From Saccoglossus kowalevskii (taxonomy: Eukaryota; Hemichordata; Enteropneusta; Harrimaniidae): a DNA stretch of 17,016 bases. A program made the position numbers and the translations under genes. The stretch is from NCBI RefSeq assembly GCF_000003605.2, contig NW_003135107.1, positions 1 through 17,016 on the forward strand, read 5' to 3'. The notes beneath the pieces are model-generated. The model had not been told where the DNA came from, ran no database searches, and was given only the letters and a program-made list of their open reading frames with translations. Below are positions 1 through 7,970 of this stretch, piece by piece (the first letter of the stretch is position 1; each line of letters opens with the position of its first letter).

Positions 1-160
1 TAAATAGTAGACTGGGGATATCAATGGTGCTAAGTCATCACGCTCTAGATAGTAGACTGGGGTATCAAATGGTGCATAAGTCGTCACGCTCTAGATAGTA
101 GACGGGGATATCAATGGTACTAAGTCGTCACGCTCTAGATAGTAGACTGGGGATATCAAT

Positions 161-524
161 GGTACCCAAGTCGTCAAGCTGCACATAGTGGACTGGGGAT
201 ATCAATGGTGCCTAGGTCATCAAGCGCCACATAGTAGACTGGGGATACCAATGGTGCCTATGTCGTCAAGCTCCACATAGTAGACTGGGGATACCAATGG
301 TGCCTATGTCGTCAAGCTCCACATAGTAGACTGGGGATGTCAATGGTGCCTAAGTTGTCACGCTCAGCTTCACTTAGTAGACTGCGGATATCAATGGTGC
401 CTAAGTCGTCACGATCCACATAGTAGACTGGGGATATCAATGGTGCCTAAGTCGTCAAGCTCTAGATAGTAGACTGGGGATATCAATGGTGCCTAAGTCG
501 TCACACTCCACATAGTAGACTGGG
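161..524. repeat. Eight-monomer block, left copy of a perfect 364-bp duplication
   Basis: This segment is identical by eye to 1083-1446 (offset 922). It contains a distinctive ordered set of monomers: GGTACCCAAG with a GCACA linker, TAGTGGACTG, a GCGCCACA linker, two GGGGATACC monomers, one GGGGATGTC monomer, and a 51-bp monomer with a CAGCTTCACTT linker. The match breaks at 525/1447, where GGGG becomes GGGT. Upstream the similarity continues to position 1, aligned with 920, but with small deletions. The same ordered series recurs near 13640-14010 and 16170-16540, so it is a higher-order unit and not a chance pair. Confidence 0.9.
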
Positions 525-1082
525 GATATCAATGGTGCCTAAGTCGTCAAGCTCTACATAGTAGACTGGGGATATCAATGGTGCCTAAGTCGTCACGCTC
601 TAGATAGTAGACTGGGATATCAATGGTACCTAATTCGTCAAGCTCCACATAGTAGACTGGGGATATCAATGGTGCCTAAGTCGTCAAGCTCTACATAGTA
701 GACTGGGGATATCAATGGTGCCTAAGTCGTCACGCTCTAGATAGTAGACTGGGGATGTCAATGGTGCCTAAATCGTCACGCTCTAGATAGTAGACTGCGG
801 ATATCAATGGTGCCTAATTCGTCAAGCTCCACATAGTAGACTGGGGATATCAATGGTGCTAAGTCGTCAAGCTCTACATAGTAGACTGGGGATATCAATG
901 GTGCTAAGTCGTCACGCTCTAAATAGTAGACTGGGGATATCAATGGTGCCTAAGTCATCACGCTCTAGATAGTAGACTGGGGTTATCAAATGGTGCCTAA
1001 GTCGTCACGCTCTAGATAGTAGACGGGGATATCAATGGTACCTAAGTCGTCACGCTCTAGATAGTAGACTGGGGATATCAAT

Positions 1083-1446
1083 GGTACCCAAGTCGTCAAG
1101 CTGCACATAGTGGACTGGGGATATCAATGGTGCCTAGGTCATCAAGCGCCACATAGTAGACTGGGGATACCAATGGTGCCTATGTCGTCAAGCTCCACAT
1201 AGTAGACTGGGGATACCAATGGTGCCTATGTCGTCAAGCTCCACATAGTAGACTGGGGATGTCAATGGTGCCTAAGTTGTCACGCTCAGCTTCACTTAGT
1301 AGACTGCGGATATCAATGGTGCCTAAGTCGTCACGATCCACATAGTAGACTGGGGATATCAATGGTGCCTAAGTCGTCAAGCTCTAGATAGTAGACTGGG
1401 GATATCAATGGTGCCTAAGTCGTCACACTCCACATAGTAGACTGGG
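1083..1446. repeat. Eight-monomer block, right copy of the 364-bp duplication
   Basis: Perfect partner of 161-524. Downstream it continues with TATATCAGTGG at about 1447, then AGTAGCCTGG monomers and two GGGATGTC monomers with CCCGCTCCACA linkers. That series is also found around 6290-6660, 13640-14320 and 16540-16900. This copy therefore looks like part of a longer module, of which 161-524 preserves only the first half. Confidence 0.88.
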
Positions 1447-1703
1447 TATATCAGTGGTGCCTAAGTCGTCACGCTCTAGATAGTAGCCTGGGGATATCAA
1501 TGGTGCCTAAGTCGTCACACTCCACATAGTAGACTGCGGATATCAATGGTGCCTAAGTCGTCAAGCTCCACATAGTAGACTGGGTATATCAATGGTGCCT
1601 AAGTCGTCAAGCTCCACATAGTAGACTGGGGATGTCAATGGTGCCTAAGTCGTCCCGCTCCACATAGTAGACTGGGGATGTCAATGGTGCCTAAGTCGTC
1701 CCG

Positions 1704-2072
1704 CTCCACATAGTAGACTGGGGATATCAATGGTGCCTAAGTCGTCACGCTCTAGATAGTAGCCTGGGGATATCAATGGTGCCTAAGTCGTCACACTCCA
1801 CATAGTAGACTGCGGATATCAATGGTGCCTAAGTCGTCAAGCTCCACAAAGTAGACTGGGTATATCAATGGTGCCTAAGTCGTCCCGCTCCACATAGTAG
1901 ACTGGGAATATCAATGGTGCCTAAGTTGTCACGCTCAGCTCTACATAGTAGACTGCGGATATCAATGGTGTCTAAGTCGTCACGATCCACATAGTAGACT
2001 GGGGATATCAATGGTGCCTAAGTCGTCAAGCTCCACATAGTAGACTGGGGATATCAATGGTGCCTAAGTCGT
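1704..2072. repeat. Array module that precedes spacer 1
   Basis: The eight monomers leading into spacer 1 match, without a difference that I see, those leading into spacer 2 (about 4222-4590). The last six or so also lead into spacer 3 (about 7130-7426). Markers in order are AGTAGCCTGG, a GACTGCGG monomer, a linker with CCACAAAGTAG, GGGTATATC, a CCCGCTCC linker, GGGAATATC, TAAGTTGTC with the 51-bp CAGCTCTACA linker, GGTGTCTAAG, and the GATCCACA linker. Array and spacer were evidently duplicated together. Confidence 0.88.
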
Positions 2073-2089
2073 TCACGATATATGAACGA
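2069..2089. repeat. 7-bp inverted repeat across the left spacer junction
   Basis: TCGTTCA at 2069-2075 and TGAACGA at 2083-2089 are perfect complements separated by seven bases (CGATATA). The first four bases of the left arm belong to the satellite monomer, so the dyad exists only because the spacer joins the array here. The same dyad lies at 4587-4607 and 7423-7443. It could be a protein-binding dyad or a weak hairpin, or it may be incidental. Confidence 0.75.
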
Positions 2090-2120
2090 GTAAATTAATT
2101 CATAGCGAAGTTACTCAGTA

Positions 2121-2134
2121 AAGCATATCTAAAT
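2121..2134 (+). repeat. Spacer direct repeat, first arm
   Basis: AAGCATATCTAAAT here and AAGCATATTTAAAT at 2251-2264 differ at one of 14 bases and are 130 bp apart. CTCAG also precedes both arms (2114-2118 and 2242-2246), so the related stretch is a little over 20 bp with a small indel. The equivalent pairs are 4639-4652/4769-4782 and 7475-7488/7605-7618. This may be the trace of an old internal duplication or a repeated binding site. Confidence 0.7.
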
Positions 2135-2193
2135 ATTGCAAAAAGAATTTTAGCGCCTGTGACATAGAAAACGTACAGTCGCCTTGTTTGAAA

Positions 2194-2206
2194 TGCATCC
2201 CATGCA
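2194..2206. repeat. Small inverted repeat in spacer
   Basis: TGCAT and ATGCA flank CCC, giving a perfect 5-bp stem with a 3-nt loop. It is also at 4712-4724 and 7548-7560. A stem this short can arise by chance; it is listed because it is invariant in all copies. Confidence 0.5.
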
Positions 2207-2227
2207 ACGTATAACGCATTGATTATA

Positions 2228-2246
2228 CTGAGAGCTTATTTCTCAG
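2228..2246. repeat. 6-bp inverted repeat in spacer
   Basis: CTGAGA at 2228-2233 and TCTCAG at 2241-2246 are perfect complements around a seven-base loop (GCTTATT). It is also at 4746-4764 and 7582-7600. No T-run follows, so it does not resemble an intrinsic terminator. It has the same loop length as the junction dyad at 2069-2089. Confidence 0.6.
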
Positions 2247-2250
2247 AGAG

Positions 2251-2264
2251 AAGCATATTTAAAT
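2251..2264 (+). repeat. Spacer direct repeat, second arm
   Basis: Partner of 2121-2134 with a single C to T difference. It lies directly after the CTGAGA/TCTCAG inverted repeat, and that repeat's right arm supplies the shared CTCAG. Confidence 0.7.
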
Positions 2265-2412
2265 GAGATGTTTGTTTCTCAACTGCTAGGCCTTGATAGT
2301 AGACTGGGGATATCAATGGTGCCTAAGTCGTCACACTCCACATAGTAGACTGGGGATATCAATGGTGCCTAAGTCGTCACACTCCACATAGTAGACTGGG
2401 TATATCAATGGT

Positions 2413-2868
2413 GCTTAAGTCGTCACGCTCTAGATAGTAGACGGGGATATCAATGGTGCCTAAGTCGTCACACTCCACATAGTAGACTGCGGATTTCAAT
2501 GGTGCCTCAGTCGTCAAGCTCCACATAGTAGACTGGGTATATCAATGGTGCTTAAGTCGTCACGCTCTAGATAGTAGACGGGGATATCAATGGTACCTAA
2601 TTCATCACGCTCTAGATAGTAGACTGGGGATATCAATGGTGCTTAAGTCGTCACGCTCTAGATAGTAGACGGGGATATCAATGGTGCCTAAGTCGTCACA
2701 CTCCACATAGTAGACTGCGGATTTCAATGGTGCCTCAGTCGTCAAGCTCCACATAGTAGACTGGGTATATCAATGGTGCTTAAGTCGTCACGCTCTAGAT
2801 AGTAGACGGGGATATCAATGGTACCTAATTCATCACGCTCTAGATAGTAGACTGGGGATATCAATGGT
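2413..2868. repeat. Perfect tandem pair of a 228-bp five-monomer unit
   Basis: 2413-2640 and 2641-2868 are identical by eye. The unit is five monomers, two of them 45 bp (GACGGGG in place of GACTGGGG), giving 3 x 46 + 2 x 45 = 228. Markers are GCTTAAG, GCGGATTTC, GCCTCAGTC and ACCTAATTCATC. The pair is copied in array III at 4931-5155 and 5156-5383, where the first unit is 3 bp shorter. This looks like a recent local tandem duplication that then travelled with the larger block. Confidence 0.92.
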
Positions 2869-3770
2869 ACCCATGTCGTCAAGCTGCACATAGTAGACTG
2901 GGGATATCAATGGTGCCTAAGTCATCAAGCGCTACTTAGTAGACTGGGGATACCAATGGTGCCTAAGTCGTCAAGCTCCACATAGTAGACTGGGGATATC
3001 AATGGTACCTAGGTCGTCACACTCCACATAGTAGACTGAGGATATCAATGGTGCCTAAGTCGTCACGCTCTAGATAGTAGACTGGGCATATCAATGGTGC
3101 CTAAGTCATCACGCTCTAGATAGTAGACTGGGGTTATCAATGGTGCCTAAGTCGTCACGCTCTAGATAGTAGACGGGGATATCAATGGTACCTAAGTCGT
3201 CACGCTCTAGGTAGTAGACTGCGGATATCAATGGTACCCAAGTCGTCAAGCTGCACATAGTAGACTGGGGATATCAATGGTGCCTAAGTCATCAAGCGCC
3301 ACATAGTAGACTGGGGATACCAATGGTGCCTATGTCGTCAAGCTCCACATAGTAGACTGGGGATACCAATGGTGCCTAAGTCGTCACGCTCCACATAGTA
3401 GACTGCGGATATCAATGGTGCCTAAGTCGTCACGATCCACATAGTAGACTGGGGATATCAATGGTGCCTAAGTCGTCAAGCTCTAGATAGTAGACTGGGG
3501 ATATCAATGGTGCCTAAGTCGTCACACTCCACATAGTAGACTGGGTATATCAGTGGTGCCTAAGTCGTCACGCTCTAGATAGTAGCCTGGGGATATCAAT
3601 GGTGCCTAAGTTGTCACACTCCACATAGTAGACTGCGGATATCAATGGTGCCTAAGTCGTCACACTCCACATAGTAGACTGCGGATATCAATGGTGCCTA
3701 AGTCGTCAAGCTCCACATAGTAGACTGGGTATATCAATGGTGCCTAAGTCGTCACGCTCTAGATAGTAGA

Positions 3771-4140
3771 CTTGGGATATCAATGGTACCCAAGTCGTCA
3801 AGCTGCACATAGTAGACTGGGGATATCAATGGTGCCTAAGTCATCAAGCGCCACATAGTAGACTGGGGATACCAATGGTGCCTAAGTCGTCAAGCTCCAC
3901 ATAGTAGACTGAGGATATCAATGGTACCTAGGTCGTCACACTCCACATAGTGGACTGAGGATATTAATGGTGCCTAAGACGTCACGCTCTAGATAGTAGA
4001 CTGGGGATATCAATGGTGCCTAAGTTGTCACGCTCAGCTCTACATAGTAGACTGCGGATATCAATGGTGTCTAAGTCGTCACGATCCACCTAGTAGACTG
4101 GGGATATCAATGGTGCCTAAGTCGTCAAGCTCCACATAGT
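3771..4140. repeat. Eight-monomer block shared with 11986-12355
   Basis: The block begins at CTTGGGATATC and includes GGTACCCAAG, a GCGCCACA linker, GAGGATATC, GGTACCTAGG, TAGTGGACTGAGG, the rare GATATTAATGG at about 3960, and TAAGACGTCACG. The same rare variants occur in the same order at offset 8215 in array IV. Shared rare variants in fixed order argue for segmental copying over parallel mutation. Confidence 0.85.
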
Positions 4141-4590
4141 AGACTGAGGATATCAATGGTGCCTAAGTCGTCACGCTCTAGATAGTAGCCTGGGGATATC
4201 AATGGTGCCTAAGTCGTCACACTCCACATAGTAGACTGGGGATATCAATGGTGCCTAAGTCGTCACGCTCTAGATAGTAGCCTGGGGATATCAATGGTGC
4301 CTAAGTCGTCACACTCCACATAGTAGACTGCGGATATCAATGGTGCCTAAGTCGTCAAGCTCCACAAAGTAGACTGGGTATATCAATGGTGCCTAAGTCG
4401 TCCCGCTCCACATAGTAGACTGGGAATATCAATGGTGCCTAAGTTGTCACGCTCAGCTCTACATAGTAGACTGCGGATATCAATGGTGTCTAAGTCGTCA
4501 CGATCCACATAGTAGACTGGGGATATCAATGGTGCCTAAGTCGTCAAGCTCCACATAGTAGACTGGGGATATCAATGGTGCCTAAGTCGT

Positions 4591-4812
4591 TCACGATATA
4601 TGAACGAGTAAATTAATTCATAGCGAAGTTACTCAGTAAAGCATATCTAAATATTGCAAAAAGAATTTTAGCGCCTGTGACATAGAAAACGTACAGTCGC
4701 CTTGTTTGAAATGCATCCCATGCAACGTATAACGCATTGATTATACTGAGAGCTTATTTCTCAGAGAGAAGCATATTTAAATGAGATGTTTGTTTCTCAA
4801 CTGCTAGGCCTT
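4591..4812. repeat. 222-bp non-satellite spacer, copy 2
   Basis: Identical by eye to 2073-2294 and 7427-7648, with the same junctions (after GTCGT, before GATAGTAG). It starts 2518 bp after copy 1. The array on both sides also matches copy 1, so copies 1 and 2 sit in a shared duplicated segment of at least 1.5 kb (about 1704-3220 and 4222-5735). It carries the same inverted and direct repeats as copy 1 and has no coding potential. Confidence 0.93.
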
Positions 4813-5383
4813 GATAGTAGACTGGGGATATCAATGGTGCCTAAGTCGTCACACTCCACATAGTAGACTGGGGATATCAATGGTGCCTAAGTCGTCACAC
4901 TCCACATAGTAGACTGGGTATATCAATGGTGCTTAAGTCGTCACGCTCTAGATAGTAGACGGGGATATCAATGGTGCCTAAGTCGTCACACTCCACATAG
5001 TAGACTGCGGATTTCAATGTGCTCAGTCGTCAGCTCCACATAGTAGACTGGGTATATCAATGGTGCTTAAGTCGTCACGCTCTAGATAGTAGACGGGGAT
5101 ATCAATGGTACCTAATTCATCACGCTCTAGATAGTAGACTGGGGATATCAATGGTGCTTAAGTCGTCACGCTCTAGATAGTAGACGGGGATATCAATGGT
5201 GCCTAAGTCGTCACACTCCACATAGTAGACTGCGGATTTCAATGGTGCCTCAGTCGTCAAGCTCCACATAGTAGACTGGGTATATCAATGGTGCTTAAGT
5301 CGTCACGCTCTAGATAGTAGACGGGGATATCAATGGTACCTAATTCATCACGCTCTAGATAGTAGACTGGGGATATCAATGGT

Positions 5384-5984
5384 ACCCATGTCGTCAAGCT
5401 GCACATAGTAGACTGGGGATATCAATGGTGCCTAAGTCATCAAGCGCTACTTAGTAGACTGGGGATACCAATGGTGCCTAAGTCGTCAAGCTCCACATAG
5501 TAGACTGGGGATATCAATGGTACCTAGGTCGTCACACTCCACATAGTAGACTGAGGATATCAATGGTGCCTAAGTCGTCACGCTCTAGATAGTAGACTGG
5601 GCATATCAATGGTGCCTAAGTCATCACGCTCTAGATAGTAGACTGGGGTTATCAATGGTGCCTAAGTCGTCACGCTCTAGATAGTAGACGGGGATATCAA
5701 TGGTACCTAAGTCGTCACGCTCTAGGTAGTAGACTGGGGATATCAATGGTACCCATGTCGTCAAGCTGCACATAGTAGACTGGGGATATCAATGGTGCCT
5801 AAGTCATCAAGCGCTACTTAGTAGACTGGGGATACCAATGGTGCCTAAGTCGTCAAGCTCCACATAGTAGACTGGGGATATCAATGGTACCTAGGTCGTC
5901 ACACTCCACATAGTAGACTGAGGATATCAATGGTGCCTAAGTCGTCACGCTCTAGATAGTAGACTGGGCATATCAATGGTGCCT
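5384..5984. repeat. Tandem eight-monomer duplication, 367-bp period
   Basis: The series beginning ACCCATGTCG at 5384 restarts at 5751. The period of 367 bp equals eight monomers with one of 45 bp. Both copies run through the GCTGCACA linker, GCGCTACTTAG, GGGATACC, GGTACCTAGG, GAGGATATC and GGGCATATC. The copies part after GGGCATATCAATGGTGCCTA, where the first goes on with AGTCATCACG and the second with GGTCATCAAG. Confidence 0.85.
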
Positions 5985-6474
5985 AGGTCATCAAGCGCCA
6001 CATAGTAGACTGGGGATACCAATGGTGCCTATGTCGTCAAGCTCCACATAGTAGACTGGGGATACCAATGGTGCCTATGTCGTCAAGCTCCACATAGTAG
6101 ACTGGGGATGTCAATGGTGCCTAAGTTGTCACGCTCAGCTTCACTTAGTAGACTGCGGATATCAATGGTGCCTAAGTCGTCACGATCCACATAGTAGACT
6201 GGGGATATCAATGGTGCCTAAGTCGTCAAGCTCTAGATAGTAGACTGGGGATATCAATGGTGCCTAAGTCGTCACACTCCACATAGTAGACTGGGTATAT
6301 TAGTGGTGCCTAAGTCGTCACGCTCTAGATAGTAGCCTGGGGATATCAATGGTGCCTAAGTCGTCACACTCCACATAGTAGACTGCGGATATCAATGGTG
6401 CCTAAGTCGTCAAGCTCCACATAGTAGACTGGGTATATCAATGGTGCCTAAGTCGTCAAGCTCCACATAGTAGA

Positions 6475-7125
6475 CTGGGGATGTCAATGGTGCCTAAGTC
6501 GTCCCGCTCCACATAGTAGACTGGGTATATAAATGGTGTCTAAGTCGTCACGCTCTAGATAGTAGCCTGGGGATATCAATGGTGCCTAAGTCGTCAAGCT
6601 CCACATAGTAGACTGGGGATGTCAATGGTGCCTAAGTCGTCCCGCTCCACATAGTAGACTGGGGATATCAATGGTGCCTAAGTCGTCACGCTCTAGATAG
6701 TAGCCTGGGGATATCAATGGTGCCTAAGTCGTCACGCTCCACATAGTAGACTGGGGATATCAATGGTGCCTAAGTCGTCCCGCTCCACATAGTAGACTGG
6801 GGATATCAATGGTGCCTAAGTCGTCCCGCTCCACATAGTAGACTGGGGATATCAATGGTGCCTAAGTCGTCACGCTCTAGATAGTAGCCTGGGGATATCA
6901 ATGGTGCCTAAGTCGTCACGCTCCACATAGTAGACTGGGGATATCAATGGTGCCTAAGTCGTCAAGCTCCACATAGTAGACTGGGGATGTCAATGGTGCC
7001 TAAGTCGTCCCGCTCCACATAGTAGACTGGGGATATCAATGGTGCCTAAGTCGTCACGCTCTAGATAGTAGCCTGGGGATATCAATGGTGCCTAAGTCGT
7101 CACGCTCCACATAGTAGACTGGGAT
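6475..7125. repeat. Locally amplified CCCGCTCC / AGTAGCCTGG monomers
   Basis: Short two- to four-monomer patterns alternate here: a GGGGATGTC core with a CCCGCTCCACA linker, a plain core with a CGCTCTAGA linker, and an AGTAGCCTGG core with a CGCTCCACA linker. They recur at about 6540, 6690, 6885 and 7070. This is the most homogeneous local stretch of array III. The opening part reappears at the right edge of the window (about 16740-17016). Confidence 0.8.
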
Positions 7126-7426
7126 ATCAATGGTGCCTAAGTCGTCACACTCCACATAGTAGACTGCGGATATCAATGGTGCCTAAGTCGTCAAGCTCCA
7201 CAAAGTAGACTGGGTATATCAATGGTGCCTAAGTCGTCCCGCTCCACATAGTAGACTGGGAATATCAATGGTGCCTAAGTTGTCACGCTCAGCTCTACAT
7301 AGTAGACTGCGGATATCAATGGTGTCTAAGTCGTCACGATCCACATAGTAGACTGGGGATATCAATGGTGCCTAAGTCGTCAAGCTCCACATAGTAGACT
7401 GGGGATATCAATGGTGCCTAAGTCGT

Positions 7427-7648
7427 TCACGATATATGAACGAGTAAATTAATTCATAGCGAAGTTACTCAGTAAAGCATATCTAAATATTGCAAAAAGA
7501 ATTTTAGCGCCTGTGACATAGAAAACGTACAGTCGCCTTGTTTGAAATGCATCCCATGCAACGTATAACGCATTGATTATACTGAGAGCTTATTTCTCAG
7601 AGAGAAGCATATTTAAATGAGATGTTTGTTTCTCAACTGCTAGGCCTT
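7427..7648. repeat. 222-bp non-satellite spacer, copy 3
   Basis: Identical by eye to copies 1 and 2, starting 2836 bp after copy 2. Its upstream flank matches the other copies for about 300 bp. Its downstream flank departs early: the first monomer has GGTGTCTAAG, and the third and fourth monomers differ from those after spacers 1 and 2. It then rejoins the same module at GCGGATTTC (about 7799). It carries the same inverted and direct repeats and has no coding potential. Confidence 0.93.
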
Positions 7649-7880
7649 GATAGTAGACTGGGGATATCAATGGTGTCTAAGTCGTCACACTCCACATAGT
7701 AGACTGGGGATATCAATGGTGCCTAAGTCGTCACGCTCTAGATAGTAGCCTGGGGATATCAATGGTGCCTAAGTCGTCACACTCCACATAGTAGACTGCG
7801 GATTTCAATGGTGCCTCAGTCGTCAAGCTCCACATAGTAGACTGGGTATATCAATGGTGCTTAAGTCGTCACGCTCTAGA

Positions 7881-7970
7881 TAGTAGACGGGGATATCAAT
7901 GGTACCTAATTCATCACGCTCTAGATAGTAGACGGGGATATCAATGGTACCTAATTCATCACGCTCTAGA
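7881..7970. repeat. Adjacent pair of 45-bp monomers
   Basis: Two identical 45-bp monomers (7881-7925 and 7926-7970) have GACGGGG in place of GACTGGGG and an ACCTAATTCATC segment. Because 45 is divisible by three, the frame is kept across both, which opens a 64-codon minus-strand frame at 7823-8017 with a 15-residue period (units like VYYLERDELGTIDIP). In arrays II and III only one such monomer occurs at the equivalent place, so this pair arose by a one-monomer duplication. I do not regard it as a gene. Confidence 0.85.

Larger units (their letters stand above)
1..2072. repeat. Satellite array I: tandem 46-bp monomers
   Basis: About 45 head-to-tail monomers fill this stretch and run off the left edge of the window. 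The reference monomer at 421-466 shows the core TAGTAGACTGGGGATATCAA, then a segment ending GTCGTC, then a linker such as AAGCTCTAGA. The core is strongly conserved. Most differences are in the linker, in the base after GACTGG, and in GTGCC versus GTACC. EcoRV-type GATATC recurs in most monomers. The 51-bp monomers near 365, 1283 and 1932 carry an extra 5 bp (a repeated AGCTC or a relative of it). The first 160 bp hold several one-base losses relative to their duplicate at 920-1082. The array ends at spacer 1 inside a monomer, after GTCGT. No gene, RNA gene or promoter is visible. A eukaryotic satellite is the inferred class. Confidence 0.97.
2073..2294. repeat. 222-bp non-satellite spacer, copy 1
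   Basis: Unique-looking AT-rich sequence (78 of 222 bases are G or C by my count) that replaces the linker of one monomer. The array stops after GTCGT (monomer position 35) and resumes at GATAGTAG (position 45). The copies at 4591-4812 and 7427-7648 are identical by eye. It has no reading frame of note; one ATG at 2082-2084 stops after three codons. It holds a 7-bp inverted repeat on the left junction, two smaller stem-loops, and a 14-bp imperfect direct repeat. I see no target-site duplication, terminal inverted repeat, poly-A tail or tRNA-like A and B boxes. It could be a remnant of inserted DNA amplified with the satellite, the ancestral flank of the array, or a conserved element of the higher-order unit. 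The function is unknown. Confidence 0.93.
2295..4590. repeat. Satellite array II: tandem 46-bp monomers
   Basis: About 50 head-to-tail monomers lie between spacers 1 and 2. The first 920 bp or so (2295 to about 3220) match the start of array III (4813 to about 5735). They differ mainly by three one-base losses in array III near 5019-5032, which shift the offset from 2518 to 2515. The middle part (about 3225-3540) resembles 8350-8665 (offset about 5126). The stretch 3771 to about 4140 resembles 11986 to about 12355 (offset 8215). The final 370 bp repeat the module before spacer 1. Several 45-bp monomers with GACGGGG lie in 2430-3180. There is no gene in this stretch. Confidence 0.97.
4813..7426. 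repeat. Satellite array III: tandem 46-bp monomers
   Basis: About 57 monomers lie between spacers 2 and 3. The opening 920 bp duplicate the opening of array II. A 367-bp offset then repeats part of it (5384-5617 and 5751-5984). From 5985 the order of variants matches 16235 to the window end at offset 10250, with two differences that I can see. The stretch 6475-7110 is a local amplification of monomers with CCCGCTCCACA linkers, GGGATGTC cores and AGTAGCCTGG cores. The last part repeats the pre-spacer module. There is no gene in this stretch. Confidence 0.97.

Noticed and set aside
1-2072. CRISPR array (36-bp repeat with variable part)
   Set aside because: The variable part is only about 10 bp and uses a few recurring forms. 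Units are 46 bp with higher-order duplication, there are hundreds of them, and no cas gene is present. Real spacers are unique and about 25-40 bp.
2091-2137. CENP-B box or similar centromere protein site
   Set aside because: I looked for TTCG followed by the spaced A and CGGG in the monomer and on both strands of the spacer. TTCG occurs, but the other fixed bases do not match.
2228-2246. Intrinsic terminator
   Set aside because: The stem is 6 bp, not GC-rich, and is followed by AGAGAAGC with no T-tract.
2073-2294. Helitron or Helentron-type element, or the joined ends of two such elements around tandem repeats
   Set aside because: The segment begins TC and has CTAG near its end with a hairpin upstream, which suggested this. 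But the hairpin is over 40 bases from CTAG, the base after CTAG is G and not T, the left neighbour is T and not A, and no Rep-helicase is seen. It stays possible only as a remote idea.
2073-2294. SINE, tRNA-derived element or other RNA gene
   Set aside because: No A or B box pair, no cloverleaf, no poly-A tail or T-run, and no target-site duplication could be found.
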